From contig NZ_LATL02000332.1 in assembly GCF_000972705.2 (NCBI RefSeq), positions 20,534 to 84,533 of the forward strand: a DNA stretch of 64,000 bases. The letters are read 5' to 3'. Shown here one piece after another: positions 19,807-28,558 of this stretch (positions are counted from its first letter, which is position 1; the number at the start of each line of letters is the position of its first letter). The DNA is from Limnoraphis robusta CS-951. GTDB lineage: Bacteria; Cyanobacteriota; Cyanobacteriia; Cyanobacteriales; Microcoleaceae. A model generated the notes under the pieces. It was not told where the DNA came from and did no database searches. It saw only the letters and a program-made list of their open reading frames with translations. A program made the translations under genes and the position numbers.

Positions 19807-20214
19807 ATGCAAGATCATCCAACTCCTCCACTGAATCCTCAAGCTGAACTGGCAAAAGAACGCAATCGAGCGGCGGCTGAACGAACGTTAATGGCTTGGA
19901 TTAGAACTTGTTTATCACTAATTAGTTTTGGCTTTGGGATTGATCGAATTGTCAGCGCGATTTTAAGTTTTCAAAATGTGGCAGATCGGGTTAATCCGAT
20001 ACGTTTGTCGCGTACTTTGGGTTTGAGTTTTATTGCTTTGGGGATTTATGCGATGATTGCAGCGATTATAGAGCATCGCAATGAGTTACGACACATTCAG
20101 CGTCGTGGAGATTATATTTATACGCCTCGTCGATCTTTAGGATTAACGGTTGCACTGGGGTTAGTGATCATTGGGATAATGGCTTTTATGGGAATTTTGA
20201 TTAGGACTTTGTAG
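19807..20214 (+). CDS. DUF202 (YidH-type) membrane protein
   Basis: A 135-residue inner-membrane protein. The family signature AELAKERNRAAAERTLMAWIR precedes the first membrane helix. Helices follow at about 35-52, 72-92 and 112-132, giving the usual three-helix topology. Function of the family is unknown. Its stop codon abuts that of a second DUF202 gene on the other strand. Confidence 0.88.
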   Translation: MQDHPTPPLNPQAELAKERNRAAAERTLMAWIRTCLSLISFGFGIDRIVSAILSFQNVADRVNPIRLSRTLGLSFIALGIYAMIAAIIEHRNELRHIQRRGDYIYTPRRSLGLTVALGLVIIGIMAFMGILIRTL

Positions 20215-20619
20215 TTAAAAATTGAATGAGAGCAAAATAACAATCACTGCTGCTACACCAAAGATGAATACAGCACTCCCAATGGCAATATTGAGAGGAC
20301 GACTAGAGATTGAGATGTAGTTATCTCGTTCGATAGATTTGATAATAATGCGATGTTGGATGATGGCAATGATCAGCAAAGCGATTCCGAGTGCTATTAA
20401 ACTTAATCCCAAGATTTGAGAATATTTGAGGATAATTACCCGACTTTGTAGGGGGAATGTTGTTTCTAAAGCTTCAAAAATTTGCTCAAATGCTATGCCT
20501 AAACCGATGAGTGTAACACTATTTTGAATCCAAGAGGCGATTGTCCGTTCTGCGGCTGCGCGGTTACGTTCTTTGGCTAATTCGTTTGTTGCTCCTGTGG
20601 GTTTTGATGGTAAATTCAT
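20215..20619 (-). CDS. DUF202 (YidH-type) membrane protein, convergent paralogue
   Basis: A 134-residue three-helix membrane protein sharing ELAKERNRAAAERT with the convergent neighbour, but with a different first helix (IASWIQNSVTLIGLG). The two stop codons are immediately adjacent (20214/20215), so the genes form a tail-to-tail pair with no spacer terminator. Family function is unknown. The pair probably arose by an inverted duplication followed by divergence. Confidence 0.87.
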   Translation of the reverse strand: MNLPSKPTGATNELAKERNRAAAERTIASWIQNSVTLIGLGIAFEQIFEALETTFPLQSRVIILKYSQILGLSLIALGIALLIIAIIQHRIIIKSIERDNYISISSRPLNIAIGSAVFIFGVAAVIVILLSFNF

Positions 20620-20763
20620 TAATCAATAGTTCCTGGATTTTTCAATCTTTTATGATCGGACAATTTTTTCTCTATTTTAATTTATACAATTAAAAACGAT
20701 GCTCAATAGGGGGTGAAAACAGAAAAGAAGTAGGATGTAAATTTTTCGGTATAAAAAAGAATT

Positions 20764-20916
20764 ATGGTGATTACTATCCCTTTCTTGAAAAATACTGAAA
20801 ATCTTGATCATTTTTATCGCTGACATCGTGAAATTGTTAATCGAGTTGAGCCGCATTTACAAAAAGCCTCAGAAGATACTAGCTCTTATTTTTCGACGAT
20901 ATCTTCTTCTGCATAA
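20764..20916 (+). pseudogene. Gene remnant with in-frame TGA, unknown family
   Basis: From ATG at 20764 the frame reads MVITIPFLKNTENLDHFYR, then TGA (20821-20823), then HREIVNRVEPHLQKASEDTS and continues to TAA at 20914. The text around the stop looks protein-like, and TGG (Trp) would restore it. The remnant overlaps the 3' end of the convergent kinase-like gene. I cannot name the parent family. Confidence 0.3.
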
Positions 20917-21839
20917 ATCCAGATTAACTGCAAATAAGTTTGTAACTTTTGCAAGAGTTCATCTACTTGAATGGGTTTAGTAATCCAGTCACTACATCCG
21001 TTTTCAAGAGCTAGTTTTTGATCTTGATTTGATGCACTTCCTGAAGTGGCAATCACAGGCAAATAGTTATATTCAAGCGATAGACGTAACTGTTTGACCA
21101 TTTCTAAACCATCTAAAACAGGCATAATCAAATCTGTAATGACTAAATCCGGTTGAAAGGCTTTTATTTTTTCTAATCCTTCCTGTCCATTATTCGCTTC
21201 TTCAACTGTAAAGCCCCATAGTTCCAGTAAGTTTTTGAGAACTAAGCGATTTTCTGAGGAATCATCTACGACTAAAATTTTACATTTATCTCCACTAAAT
21301 CCAATAATATTTTGGGGATCAAAAATGGCATCAAGTTCTATTTGATCAACCTTTGATTTTGAGATATCGAGTCTTTCATCAATGAGTAAAAGTAGATGAA
21401 AACCACAATTATAAATCACATCTACACTCTCTTTTTGTTTCGAGTTTAAATTGGGATCTCGTTGTAGGATTTGAGCAGAGGCTAAAATTGTGTTTAAAGA
21501 TGTTTTCAACTCAGGGCTAAGATTAGCAATCAATTGACTTTTCGCTTGGTTAGCCGCTTCAGCGACTAATTTAGCTTGCGATCGTTCTTCAAGTCTTTTT
21601 TCGAGTTGATCATTCGTTTGTTGTAAAGCCGTATTTAACTGTTCTTTCATTCGTAATGTTTTTGTTTTGGCCTGTTTTTTAGGCGGTTTGATTATATTAA
21701 TTCTATAGACTAAAGCCAGTGCTATACAAAGGACTGTTGACAGAATTAGCAAAGCTGGATATGTAATTAAAATCTGGAAATGTTCGGGAAGTACATCTAA
21801 CAAGGGAAAGATTGTTAGAATGCTGGATATTTTTTTCAT
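20886..21839 (-). CDS. Degenerate hybrid histidine kinase (REC domain without catalytic ATPase)
   Basis: A 317-residue protein. A membrane helix at about 24-46 is followed by a coiled-coil linker (60-100) and a HisKA-like dimerisation helix. At the phospho-acceptor site the usual SHELRTPLN reads SPELKTSLN, so the histidine is Pro109. The HATPase domain that should follow LDISKSKVDQIEL is absent, and the protein passes straight to a complete receiver domain (185-305) with D236 as phospho-acceptor and K288. It cannot autophosphorylate in the usual way. It could act as a membrane-tethered receiver or decoy, or be a decaying deletion derivative. It is convergent with a small gene remnant. Confidence 0.8.
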   Translation of the reverse strand: MKKISSILTIFPLLDVLPEHFQILITYPALLILSTVLCIALALVYRINIIKPPKKQAKTKTLRMKEQLNTALQQTNDQLEKRLEERSQAKLVAEAANQAKSQLIANLSPELKTSLNTILASAQILQRDPNLNSKQKESVDVIYNCGFHLLLLIDERLDISKSKVDQIELDAIFDPQNIIGFSGDKCKILVVDDSSENRLVLKNLLELWGFTVEEANNGQEGLEKIKAFQPDLVITDLIMPVLDGLEMVKQLRLSLEYNYLPVIATSGSASNQDQKLALENGCSDWITKPIQVDELLQKLQTYLQLIWIYAEEDIVEK

Positions 21840-22378
21840 AAAGATAATTCAGTCGCTTCTTTAATATAATTTGCTTTCCACAAAAGTTAATGACCGAAAG
21901 CCAAGGCGTTGATTTTTAATAGGTTGAGTGAGTTGGGTTTCCGTTTCTCAGAGGGTTTGCCAGGCGTTGGCGTGGATCAGTGCGATCGCCAATGGGAGAT
22001 CGGGAAACAAAGTATATATAGAAGAATGGAAAGCCAACAAATGAGAATAATTGCCTACCAATTACAAAGGCTCAATGACTTTACCAATCTAGCCTTGAAA
22101 AGTCTAACTCGTTTTTTTCTAAGTTGGAAAAGTCGCTGGGGGTAAAGCCAGAAGAGCAACGCTTAAGCGACAACCCAGAAGTAGACAAGAGAGTTTGTCA
22201 CCTCCGTTTTGTGATCCCCCTCACTTTTTGATTACTTTCCCCTTACCTCTAGACCTAGATCAGTTCGCAACACATCACTTTGTTCTTACTGACAAGACTG
22301 TTCATTTTGCCGTACCTTAAAAAGTATCGCAAAGCCAAACAACTCCTTACTCTGAACATTACCTCTAGGTAAACTAAC
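21840..22378. other. Spacer without a supported gene
   Basis: A plus-strand open frame at 21909-22145 has no ribosome site, no family resemblance, and contains a HIP1-like octamer in an arbitrary phase. I see no hairpin-plus-T-run terminator. The last part should hold the promoter of the secreted protein at 22379. Confidence 0.4.
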
Positions 22379-22960
22379 ATGAAAATCACCATCAAAGCAT
22401 TCGTTGCTTCCGCCATCATTACCGCAGGTTTAGTCGGTACAGTTTCCCAAGCAGAAGCCAAGCCTTCTAATACCTATGTAAGAGATCGGGTCGTTTTTGA
22501 AGTGGTTGAAATCAACGCTGAAAAAGACGAATACGGTACGGTTCCAATGGTGGTTCGTGAAACCTACGACTTGGATAATCCAGATCTATTAGGTGACTAT
22601 CCAGTAGTTGAAACCCAAGTTGTTCAAGCCGCTTCTGAACCTTTAATTATCTGGAGAGAAACACTTTCGTCTAGTGATCCTAAAGGTTCTTATACTCCCG
22701 AACGTCGCGCTCATGCAGTTAGCACTCGCTTGACTAACTTAGCAGAATCTTTAGGAATTGAAACTCTAGAAGAGATGTACCAAGCTGGAGTTGTCAATAA
22801 CGAAATTGTAATTTTTGCTTCTCAAGAAGCAGGTGAAGCCAACACGGATAATGTGGTTTTCACCTTATCCCCAGGAAACCGCAATGACGGGGACATCTTT
22901 GTTGAACACATGCAAGAATACGGAAATGGAACGGCAAGTGGTGAGCCGCTCTATAACTAA
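22379..22960 (+). CDS. Secreted COP23-like protein
   Basis: A 193-residue protein with a clear signal peptide (residues 1-27, cut near AEAKPS). The mature part has LIIWRETLSSSDPKGSYTP, RRAHAVSTRLTNLAESLG and EIVIFASQEAGE...VVFTLSPGNRND. These resemble the order of blocks in the COP23 (circadian oscillating protein) family, but without its paired cysteines. The ATG is preceded by an ACCTCTAGG region rather than a strong ribosome site. Assignment to COP23 is by pattern memory and is tentative. A related truncated gene lies 225 bp downstream. Confidence 0.65.
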   Translation: MKITIKAFVASAIITAGLVGTVSQAEAKPSNTYVRDRVVFEVVEINAEKDEYGTVPMVVRETYDLDNPDLLGDYPVVETQVVQAASEPLIIWRETLSSSDPKGSYTPERRAHAVSTRLTNLAESLGIETLEEMYQAGVVNNEIVIFASQEAGEANTDNVVFTLSPGNRNDGDIFVEHMQEYGNGTASGEPLYN

Positions 22961-22976
22961 TTTCAGGTGCTTATTA

Positions 22977-23037
22977 ATGGGAGTTGTACTCTACTTTCCG
23001 TATGATTTGAGTTCAACAAGCAACTCCCATTTTTTTC
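22977..23037 (+). terminator. Rho-independent terminator after the COP23-like gene
   Basis: ATGGGAGTTG (22977-22986) pairs perfectly with CAACTCCCAT (23021-23030), followed by seven T. Confidence 0.8.
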
Positions 23038-23185
23038 TTGAAATCGCTCATGTTTAACCCCAAAATTGGAGGAGTGGAAAATGTTTAAAGCTGTAGACCG
23101 ATTCAAGACCATTATTGGTTATTTTCTGGTTTACGCAATCAGTTCAAACGTCAACTATCCGAAGGTATTCAGGAGAATAAAAACC

Positions 23186-23425
23186 ATGAAAATCACATTC
23201 ACTGAAATCTTGCTCACTGCAACTGCTTTGGTTACTACAATTGGTGTTCATGCTCAGATTGCACCACAAAAAGCAGAAGCTACAGTTAAATTGGCTGCTC
23301 TAGATTCTTCTGAATCTTTACCGTTAATTAGTTGGTATCCAAGCAAAAAAATGACGAAAGATAGTTATCTGTGTCAGAGTGCATCACTCGATTTAAACAA
23401 GAGTCTGAAGTCACCGGGAACATAG
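23186..23425 (+). CDS. Short secreted protein, truncated relative of the upstream COP23-like gene
   Basis: ATG at 23186 follows AGGAG at a good distance; longer upstream starts lack this. The 79-residue product has a signal peptide (about 1-30, MKITFTEILLTATALVTTIG) and then SLPLISWYPSKK. This parallels the LIIWRETL region of the gene at 22379, and CQSASLDLNK then stops early. The start motif MKIT and the layout match the upstream gene, so it is probably a duplicated and shortened copy. Whether it still has a function is unclear. Confidence 0.5.
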   Translation: MKITFTEILLTATALVTTIGVHAQIAPQKAEATVKLAALDSSESLPLISWYPSKKMTKDSYLCQSASLDLNKSLKSPGT

Positions 23426-23674
23426 AATCAGCTCTTACGTAAAAATAAAACTCAATCCCTGGCTATTCGATCAAATTTTCGGGCAATTCAGATCGAGTAA
23501 AAAATCAAATAAAAATCTAAAATTTTTAAGATAAAAAGCTTGAGACCTTGAAAATATAAAAATCATCAAAAATGATAACTTAATCGCTCTTACCGTATCA
23601 CTTGGGAAAATCAAAAGTTATATTAAAGTCGCCGAATACTGGCATGAAGTATCACTAAAATGGGGAGACAGCCA

Positions 23675-24601
23675 ATGGAATCTATCACTCAAGAACTGAT
23701 TTTAATTGTGGATGATAATCCGACCAATATTAAGGTTTTGTCAGATTTTTTGAGAAACTTTGGCTATAAAATTTTAATTGCAAAAGATGGTGAAAGTTGT
23801 TTGAAGCGACTGGAAAAAATTACACCCGATTTGATATTATTAGATATAATGATGCCGGGGATAGATGGATTTGAAACTTGTCGTCAGATTAAAGCCTCAA
23901 ACGCGACAAAATCTATTCCAGTCATTTTAATGACCGCCTTGACTGATACAGTGGATAAACTGAAAGGATTCAGCCTGGGAGCAGCAGATTATATTACCAA
24001 ACCCCTACAATACGAAGAAGCGATCGCCCGCATTAATGTTCACATCAAACAACGCAGTTTAGTTTCTAGACTTGAGCAAGAAAATCAAATTTTATACGAG
24101 AAAAATCGGCAATGTCAAGATGAAATTCGTTGTCAAAGCTGGTTAGAATCTGCACTCCGATTATCGGAAGAGAAATTTTCTAAAGCCTTTCACTTAAATC
24201 CCTACCCCATTACCATCAGCACTTTACAGGAGGGAAGATATCTAGAAGCGAATCAATGTTTTTGTTGTTCAACCGGCTATTACTATGATGAAATCATTGG
24301 AAAAACGGCAACAGAATTAAAGATTTGGGTGAACCCCGAAGAACGCGAAACCCTGATCAATCAACTTCAATCTCAACGTAGCCTATCTAACTATAAGTTT
24401 CAGTATCGTACCCAATTAGGCGAGGTGAAAACGGCGTTACTCTCAGCAGAAATTTTGCAACTTAAAGGAAAAGATTGTCTTATGTCAATTTATCGTGATA
24501 TTAGCGATCGCAAATTTTCCTCGGTGTCTCGAGAGTGGATTAAGTTAAAAAAACTTGTTCCTGCTGCTTCTAAAAGTCAGAAAACTTCACGTATGATTTG
24601 A
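23675..24601 (+). CDS. Response regulator with PAS output domain
   Basis: Residues about 8-125 form a receiver domain (LILIVDDNPTNIKVL, LLDIMMPGIDGFE with the phospho-Asp, MTALTDTVDKLKG, and the TKP lysine). A coiled-coil linker and a PAS domain follow (SEEKFSKAFHLNPYPI through SIYRDISDRK). No kinase or GGDEF domain follows the PAS, so output is probably by protein contact. I prefer ATG 23675 because GGGGAGA lies six bases upstream; an in-frame ATG at 23660 is the alternative. A helical 82-codon gene follows about 20 bp later. Confidence 0.85.
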   Translation: MESITQELILIVDDNPTNIKVLSDFLRNFGYKILIAKDGESCLKRLEKITPDLILLDIMMPGIDGFETCRQIKASNATKSIPVILMTALTDTVDKLKGFSLGAADYITKPLQYEEAIARINVHIKQRSLVSRLEQENQILYEKNRQCQDEIRCQSWLESALRLSEEKFSKAFHLNPYPITISTLQEGRYLEANQCFCCSTGYYYDEIIGKTATELKIWVNPEERETLINQLQSQRSLSNYKFQYRTQLGEVKTALLSAEILQLKGKDCLMSIYRDISDRKFSSVSREWIKLKKLVPAASKSQKTSRMI

Positions 24602-24621
24602 ACTCTTTACCCCTAAATATT

Positions 24622-24846
24622 ATGGACACTACCACATTAATTCCGGCGACTGAACAACGAATCAGGGAGTACCAAAACCAGGATCTACCCAAATTAAAAC
24701 CCCAAACTAAAATGCGTCAAGCTCAACTCAAATGGTTACAAGATCAAAATCTAATGATCACTCAAGAAGAGTTAGAAGCTTTGGAAACCTACACTTTTAG
24801 GATTCGTAACAAATTAAGCCTTTTGCGAGAAGTTTACGAAGTTTGA
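24622..24846 (+). CDS. Small helical protein, unknown function
   Basis: About 74 residues from ATG 24622 (an in-frame TTG at 24598 would overlap the upstream stop). It is rich in Gln, Lys and Leu, mostly helical, with WLQDQNLMITQEELEAL and a basic YTFRIRNKLSLLREVYEV end. No family is recognised. It directly follows the PAS response regulator and may be its partner. Confidence 0.5.
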   Translation: MDTTTLIPATEQRIREYQNQDLPKLKPQTKMRQAQLKWLQDQNLMITQEELEALETYTFRIRNKLSLLREVYEV

Positions 24847-24968
24847 TGACTGCTCACCTGTTGCCGATGACTCTATCTTCAATGAGTTAATCCCTAAAAA
24901 ATAGATCGGCTTTGCTCATCTCAAGTTTTCAACTGTCCACACCTTTTCACCACCAAAGGAGAACTAAA

Positions 24969-25550
24969 ATGAGACAATTATTAGGAAAAGTAGCTACTGT
25001 TTTTGCTAGCACCGCAATTACAGGTTTGTCTGCATTCAGCACCTTAACGCCCTCTGCTGTTGGTGCCACTAGAGTTTTCTACAGCAACCCCGACTATATT
25101 TATCTGAAAAACGCTCAATGTTTGACCTACAATAATTCTGGAGAAGGGGTAGGAACCTTAGAACAAGGCTACTACAAAGTCCGCCGCTATGGAAACTTTA
25201 CGGACGGTCAACCCTATGCAGAAGTTTTTGCTGATTTTTCCGCTTCAGGACAAGGTTGGGGAACCGTCAATTTACCGTTTTCTTGTTTAGAAGTCAACAG
25301 CAATAGACAATACAATACAATGGTTGTGGCGGGTAATCCCTCTGTTGGCGCTCGCATCAGCACAGGGGGGCGTCCGGTAGGCCTCCGCACAACTCCCAGC
25401 TTGGCTTCCTACCTGGGTTCCCTTCAAGATGGAGAGCCTGTTGAAGTGATCGAAAAAGGTGAAAGTAATGATGGAAAAAACTGGTATTATGTTTCTTCGG
25501 TTGATGGTTTAACGGGATGGGTACGCTCCGAATATATTTCTTTTGATTAA
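24969..25550 (+). CDS. Secreted bacterial SH3-domain protein
   Basis: ATG 24969 lies after AAAGGAGA, so the upstream in-frame start at 24912 is not used. The 193-residue product has a signal peptide (about 1-33, cut near VGAT). A beta-rich domain follows with Cys-bearing strands (KNAQCLTYNN, LPFSCLEV), then a C-terminal SH3b-like domain: PVGLRTTPSLASYLGSLQDG, EVIEKGE, and GLTGWVRSEYI. SH3b domains bind peptidoglycan or other wall components, so it probably acts in the periplasm. Confidence 0.85.
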   Translation: MRQLLGKVATVFASTAITGLSAFSTLTPSAVGATRVFYSNPDYIYLKNAQCLTYNNSGEGVGTLEQGYYKVRRYGNFTDGQPYAEVFADFSASGQGWGTVNLPFSCLEVNSNRQYNTMVVAGNPSVGARISTGGRPVGLRTTPSLASYLGSLQDGEPVEVIEKGESNDGKNWYYVSSVDGLTGWVRSEYISFD

Positions 25551-25571
25551 TTCTAACAGAAGTTACCAATC

Positions 25572-25637
25572 AACCCGGTTTCTCAACGAAACTTCAAGAC
25601 TTCAAGTTTTGATTCGTCATCAGAAACCGGGTTTTTA
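25572..25637 (+). terminator. Hairpin terminator built from the AACCCGGTTTCT repeat
   Basis: AACCCGGTTTCT (25572-25583) pairs with AGAAACCGGGTT (25622-25633), followed by TTT. It serves the SH3 gene and faces the convergent methyltransferase. The same 12-mer recurs elsewhere in the window. Confidence 0.65.
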
Positions 25638-25647
25638 TTATTGAAAT

Positions 25648-26436
25648 TCAGCTCGGCTTACGACACCGAACCTGGAAAAAGTAAGCGACAACCTGTGCAT
25701 CTTTGATCTGTGGATATTGACTGGTAATTTCATCATTGGCTTTCGGTTCAACAAATTTTTCGAGAACAAAACCAACATCAATCAGTAAATTTAACCACTC
25801 GCTGATTGTTCGATGATACACAGGAATCCGAAATTTAGGCCATTGTTGTTGGATATCTTTCGGCGCTGCACTGAATATCCATTCAGCAATTTGTCCATCG
25901 ATTCTATCAAAATATCCTCCCACTTCAACGGCATAAGTTCGTCCCGTTTCATCTCGTAAAGGTTTGCGATGCGGCGTATCAAAACAAGGATGAGTAATAG
26001 AAAATTGCAAAAATCCTCCGGGTTTGAGAACCCGAAACGCTTCACGCAATGCAATTTCATTATTCGGCATATCCATTAAACTCATAAACGCCGTTGCCAA
26101 GTCAAAGCTTTGATCTTCAAACGGCAGTTCTAACGCACTGGCGACTAGAAATTTAATCCCCAACGGTTCAATATTTTCTTGAGAAATTGCCTCTTGAATG
26201 AAGATTGAGGAAATATCAATTCCCACCATGTTAGCTCCTAAATTGGCTAACTTGCGAGTATTATAACCTTCACCGCAACCAATATCTAAACCCTCTAACC
26301 CTTGAATGTCCGGTAGAACTTCCAGAAAGGCTGGAGTATTCACTAAATTTCGGTAAATATCATAACCCTGACGTGCAAGAGCCGTCCAAGCTGGAGCATT
26401 TTCATCCCAGAAGCGACCAACTTCCCAATCATCCAT
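25648..26436 (-). CDS. Class I SAM-dependent methyltransferase
   Basis: Rossmann-type methyltransferase of 262 residues. SAM-binding motif I is GLDIGCGEGYNTRKLA (about 48-63). Motif II acidic residue is in MVGIDISS, and SFDLATAFMSLMDMP is motif IV. REAFRVLKPGGFLQFSITHP is the Methyltransf_11-type post-motif. The substrate is not evident; similar proteins act on quinones, small molecules or proteins. The C-terminal domain has WLNLLIDVGFVLEKFVEP, typical of the UbiE-like group. Confidence 0.88.
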   Translation of the reverse strand: MDDWEVGRFWDENAPAWTALARQGYDIYRNLVNTPAFLEVLPDIQGLEGLDIGCGEGYNTRKLANLGANMVGIDISSIFIQEAISQENIEPLGIKFLVASALELPFEDQSFDLATAFMSLMDMPNNEIALREAFRVLKPGGFLQFSITHPCFDTPHRKPLRDETGRTYAVEVGGYFDRIDGQIAEWIFSAAPKDIQQQWPKFRIPVYHRTISEWLNLLIDVGFVLEKFVEPKANDEITSQYPQIKDAQVVAYFFQVRCRKPS

Positions 26437-26537
26437 CTGATTGTATCCAACGCAATCTTTACATTAATAGCAGATTGTTGGCGTTCCTATCGGTCGCTTT
26501 TTTGAGTAACAAGATGGACGGCTTTTTAGATGGGGGC

Positions 26538-26903
26538 TTAACTGGCTAATAAGTCATCTCCTAAGAGTTTAGCCGTCATTGCGGCTCGGGTTGTTACCCC
26601 CAATTTACTAAAAATTCGACGTAGATAAGTTGAAACCGTCCATTGACTAATACCCAGTTCTTTAGCGATACATTTATTGGGTAAACCTTCGGCAACTAAT
26701 TTAGCGATTTCTTGTTCCCGTTGACTCAGTTGTACCCCTGGATTTGACTTGGGTTGACAGCGTACCAGATAATAATGAGTGCCATCAATATCAGACTCGA
26801 AAATCACCTCATTTGTTGCTCCTCCTGAAGTTTGCAACAGATTGGGTGAAGTGGCAGAATTCACTTGAGCGATAAGAGATTGGATAATATCTTGAAAGGT
26901 CAT
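26538..26903 (-). CDS. LuxR-type helix-turn-helix regulator
   Basis: A 121-residue DNA-binding protein. The C-terminal HTH (about 58-115) has the LuxR/NarL pattern: LSQREQEIAKLVAEGLPNK, then IAKELGISQWTVSTYLRRI, then FSKLGVTTRAAMTAKL. The N-terminal part is short (about 55 residues, with HYYLVRCQP) and is not a receiver domain, so activity is likely set by other means. Targets are unknown. The neighbouring methyltransferase on the same strand may be linked. Confidence 0.88.
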   Translation of the reverse strand: MTFQDIIQSLIAQVNSATSPNLLQTSGGATNEVIFESDIDGTHYYLVRCQPKSNPGVQLSQREQEIAKLVAEGLPNKCIAKELGISQWTVSTYLRRIFSKLGVTTRAAMTAKLLGDDLLAS

Positions 26904-26980
26904 GGGTTGTTTTGGGTAAATGGGGTTAATCTGGTTTCTCAGGCTCGTTGTTAGTTTATACGTTCGCCAAACAAGATCAG

Positions 26981-27142
26981 ATGCAGTTGTTTGAGATTCC
27001 GATGACCAGCTCCCTGGCTTATTCGCAATTTAACTTCGACATCCGCAGTCAAGAAGCAATTACTGGGTATGTTTCAGAATTGACACTCGGATCTCAGGAT
27101 ATTTCCCCAATAATCAACAAATCTTTATATAGACAACCGTAG
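26981..27142 (+). CDS. Small hypothetical frame divergent from the LuxR-type gene, doubtful
   Basis: A frame of about 54 codons from ATG 26981 (MQLFEIPMTSSLAYSQFNF). No family is recognised and no strong ribosome site is present. It sits where the promoter of the LuxR-type gene should lie. It could be a real small protein or chance. Confidence 0.25.
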   Translation: MQLFEIPMTSSLAYSQFNFDIRSQEAITGYVSELTLGSQDISPIINKSLYRQP

Positions 27143-27309
27143 ATTTACCCGTTTGAAGAACAGTTGTCCCTCAACCTCCTACTCTGTCACTTAGAAAACT
27201 GTCACATCGTCAAGAGGTAACAACAAGCATCCCAAACGGGTTTACTGAACCAGTAATCCAAATCCGCTCGTGTTTGGAGAATCCCCTTTCTTTAGAAATG
27301 GGGAGTATG

Positions 27310-28137
27310 TCACAAACTGGTGATCGCCCCCACTGTGGTTTGCGGAATTTCTTCGCTCAAGCAATCTACTGATACTTTCATCGAGTCAAGTTGAGCCGAC
27401 CCAAAAATCATCGCAAATGACACATCCGCCGCATCTCGTCCCGTACCAATTCGCACAAACCCTTTCCGGGGTATCAAACGAGTCGCATCAAACAAATACC
27501 AGCGAGAGCCTAAATAGGCTTCAAAAGCCGCATGAAAATCTGGCGGTTCTAAACTATAAGCATAGCCACTGACAAAGCGAGCGGGGATGTTTAAAGCCCG
27601 ACAAAATGCAATTCCCAAATGAGCAAAATCTCGGCAGACTCCAGTCCGTTGCGTGACAATTTCATAAGCAGAAGTCTGAGAATCTGTACTACCGGATAAG
27701 TAAGTGATGTTCTCATAAATCCAATTACAAATTGCCGTGACTCGGGAATAATCCGGCAAGAGATGACCGAATTCCTTGTTGGCGAAATTGATTAATCGGT
27801 CTGACTCACAGTATCTCGAAGGATAGACATAATTTAAGACTCTTAAAGGCAGCTTATCCGGTGGAATTTCGGGAATTGTATTGGGATTGTCTTCTTCTAA
27901 ATAAAGTGCAACTGTGGCTTGATAATTGACTTCCAATTTTCCCTGGGGTGCGGTCAGACGTAACAACCGATTTTTCAGAGGTGATGACACATATTCTTCG
28001 GAATTGACCGCCGGTTCGATCTGAAGATGTTCTTCAAAAACTTGTTGTGAACCATTATTAAAAGCACTGATATTAAAAATAAACGTGCAAGGCGTTGCCA
28101 GATCGTATTTTAATTGACATCCCACTTGAAACTTCAT
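27310..28137 (-). CDS. Transglutaminase-like protein
   Basis: A 275-residue protein of the bacterial transglutaminase-like cysteine protease superfamily. An N-terminal beta domain (about 1-120) precedes the core. The catalytic triad is visible: Cys in QRTGVCRDFAHLGIAF, His in PDFHAAFEAYL, and Asp in WYLFDATRL. The GYAY segment after IPARFVS matches the family. It probably hydrolyses or transfers amide bonds in the cytosol; the substrate is unknown. A 420-bp spacer separates it from the next gene. Confidence 0.88.
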   Translation of the reverse strand: MKFQVGCQLKYDLATPCTFIFNISAFNNGSQQVFEEHLQIEPAVNSEEYVSSPLKNRLLRLTAPQGKLEVNYQATVALYLEEDNPNTIPEIPPDKLPLRVLNYVYPSRYCESDRLINFANKEFGHLLPDYSRVTAICNWIYENITYLSGSTDSQTSAYEIVTQRTGVCRDFAHLGIAFCRALNIPARFVSGYAYSLEPPDFHAAFEAYLGSRWYLFDATRLIPRKGFVRIGTGRDAADVSFAMIFGSAQLDSMKVSVDCLSEEIPQTTVGAITSL

Positions 28138-28558
28138 CGTTTTGATTTCCTTAAGTTTGTGTGTGGTTAAAAAAAAGAAAAAAATTGATTTGAACTCTAT
28201 TTTTGAATCAACAGAACTGGAGTCCGAGACGTTGGACTGAATTAGTGATGACGCGATCGCATCCGATCATACTCCTCTATTCCTCCAGGATTCTGTTATC
28301 TTAAGTTGTTCTCCCTCAACAGTCAATTTGAATCTTAGTCAATTGAGATGAGCGCATCCAACATTCCCATCTATTTGCTCTTTCTCTATTCAGTGTTTTG
28401 GGTTAATATTTAATATTAGCATAATTCTGGCTATTTTTCTCAGATAGCCAAAATGTCTGCATCTTCACCCTTTCCCCTTTGCGACTCCAAAACCGGAGAC
28501 AAACAAACAAAGAAGAAAAGGATTAATCCCCTTCTTCACTCTTAATTCTTATTCATTT
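28138..28558. other. Spacer without a supported gene
   Basis: AT-rich spacer of about 420 bp between two minus-strand genes, with one HIP1-like octamer near 28252. I see no coding frame, tRNA or strong hairpin. The promoter of the transglutaminase gene is expected here. Confidence 0.4.

Noticed and set aside
21909..22145. 78-codon plus-strand frame
   Set aside because: No start signal, no family resemblance, and it contains a HIP1 octamer by chance.
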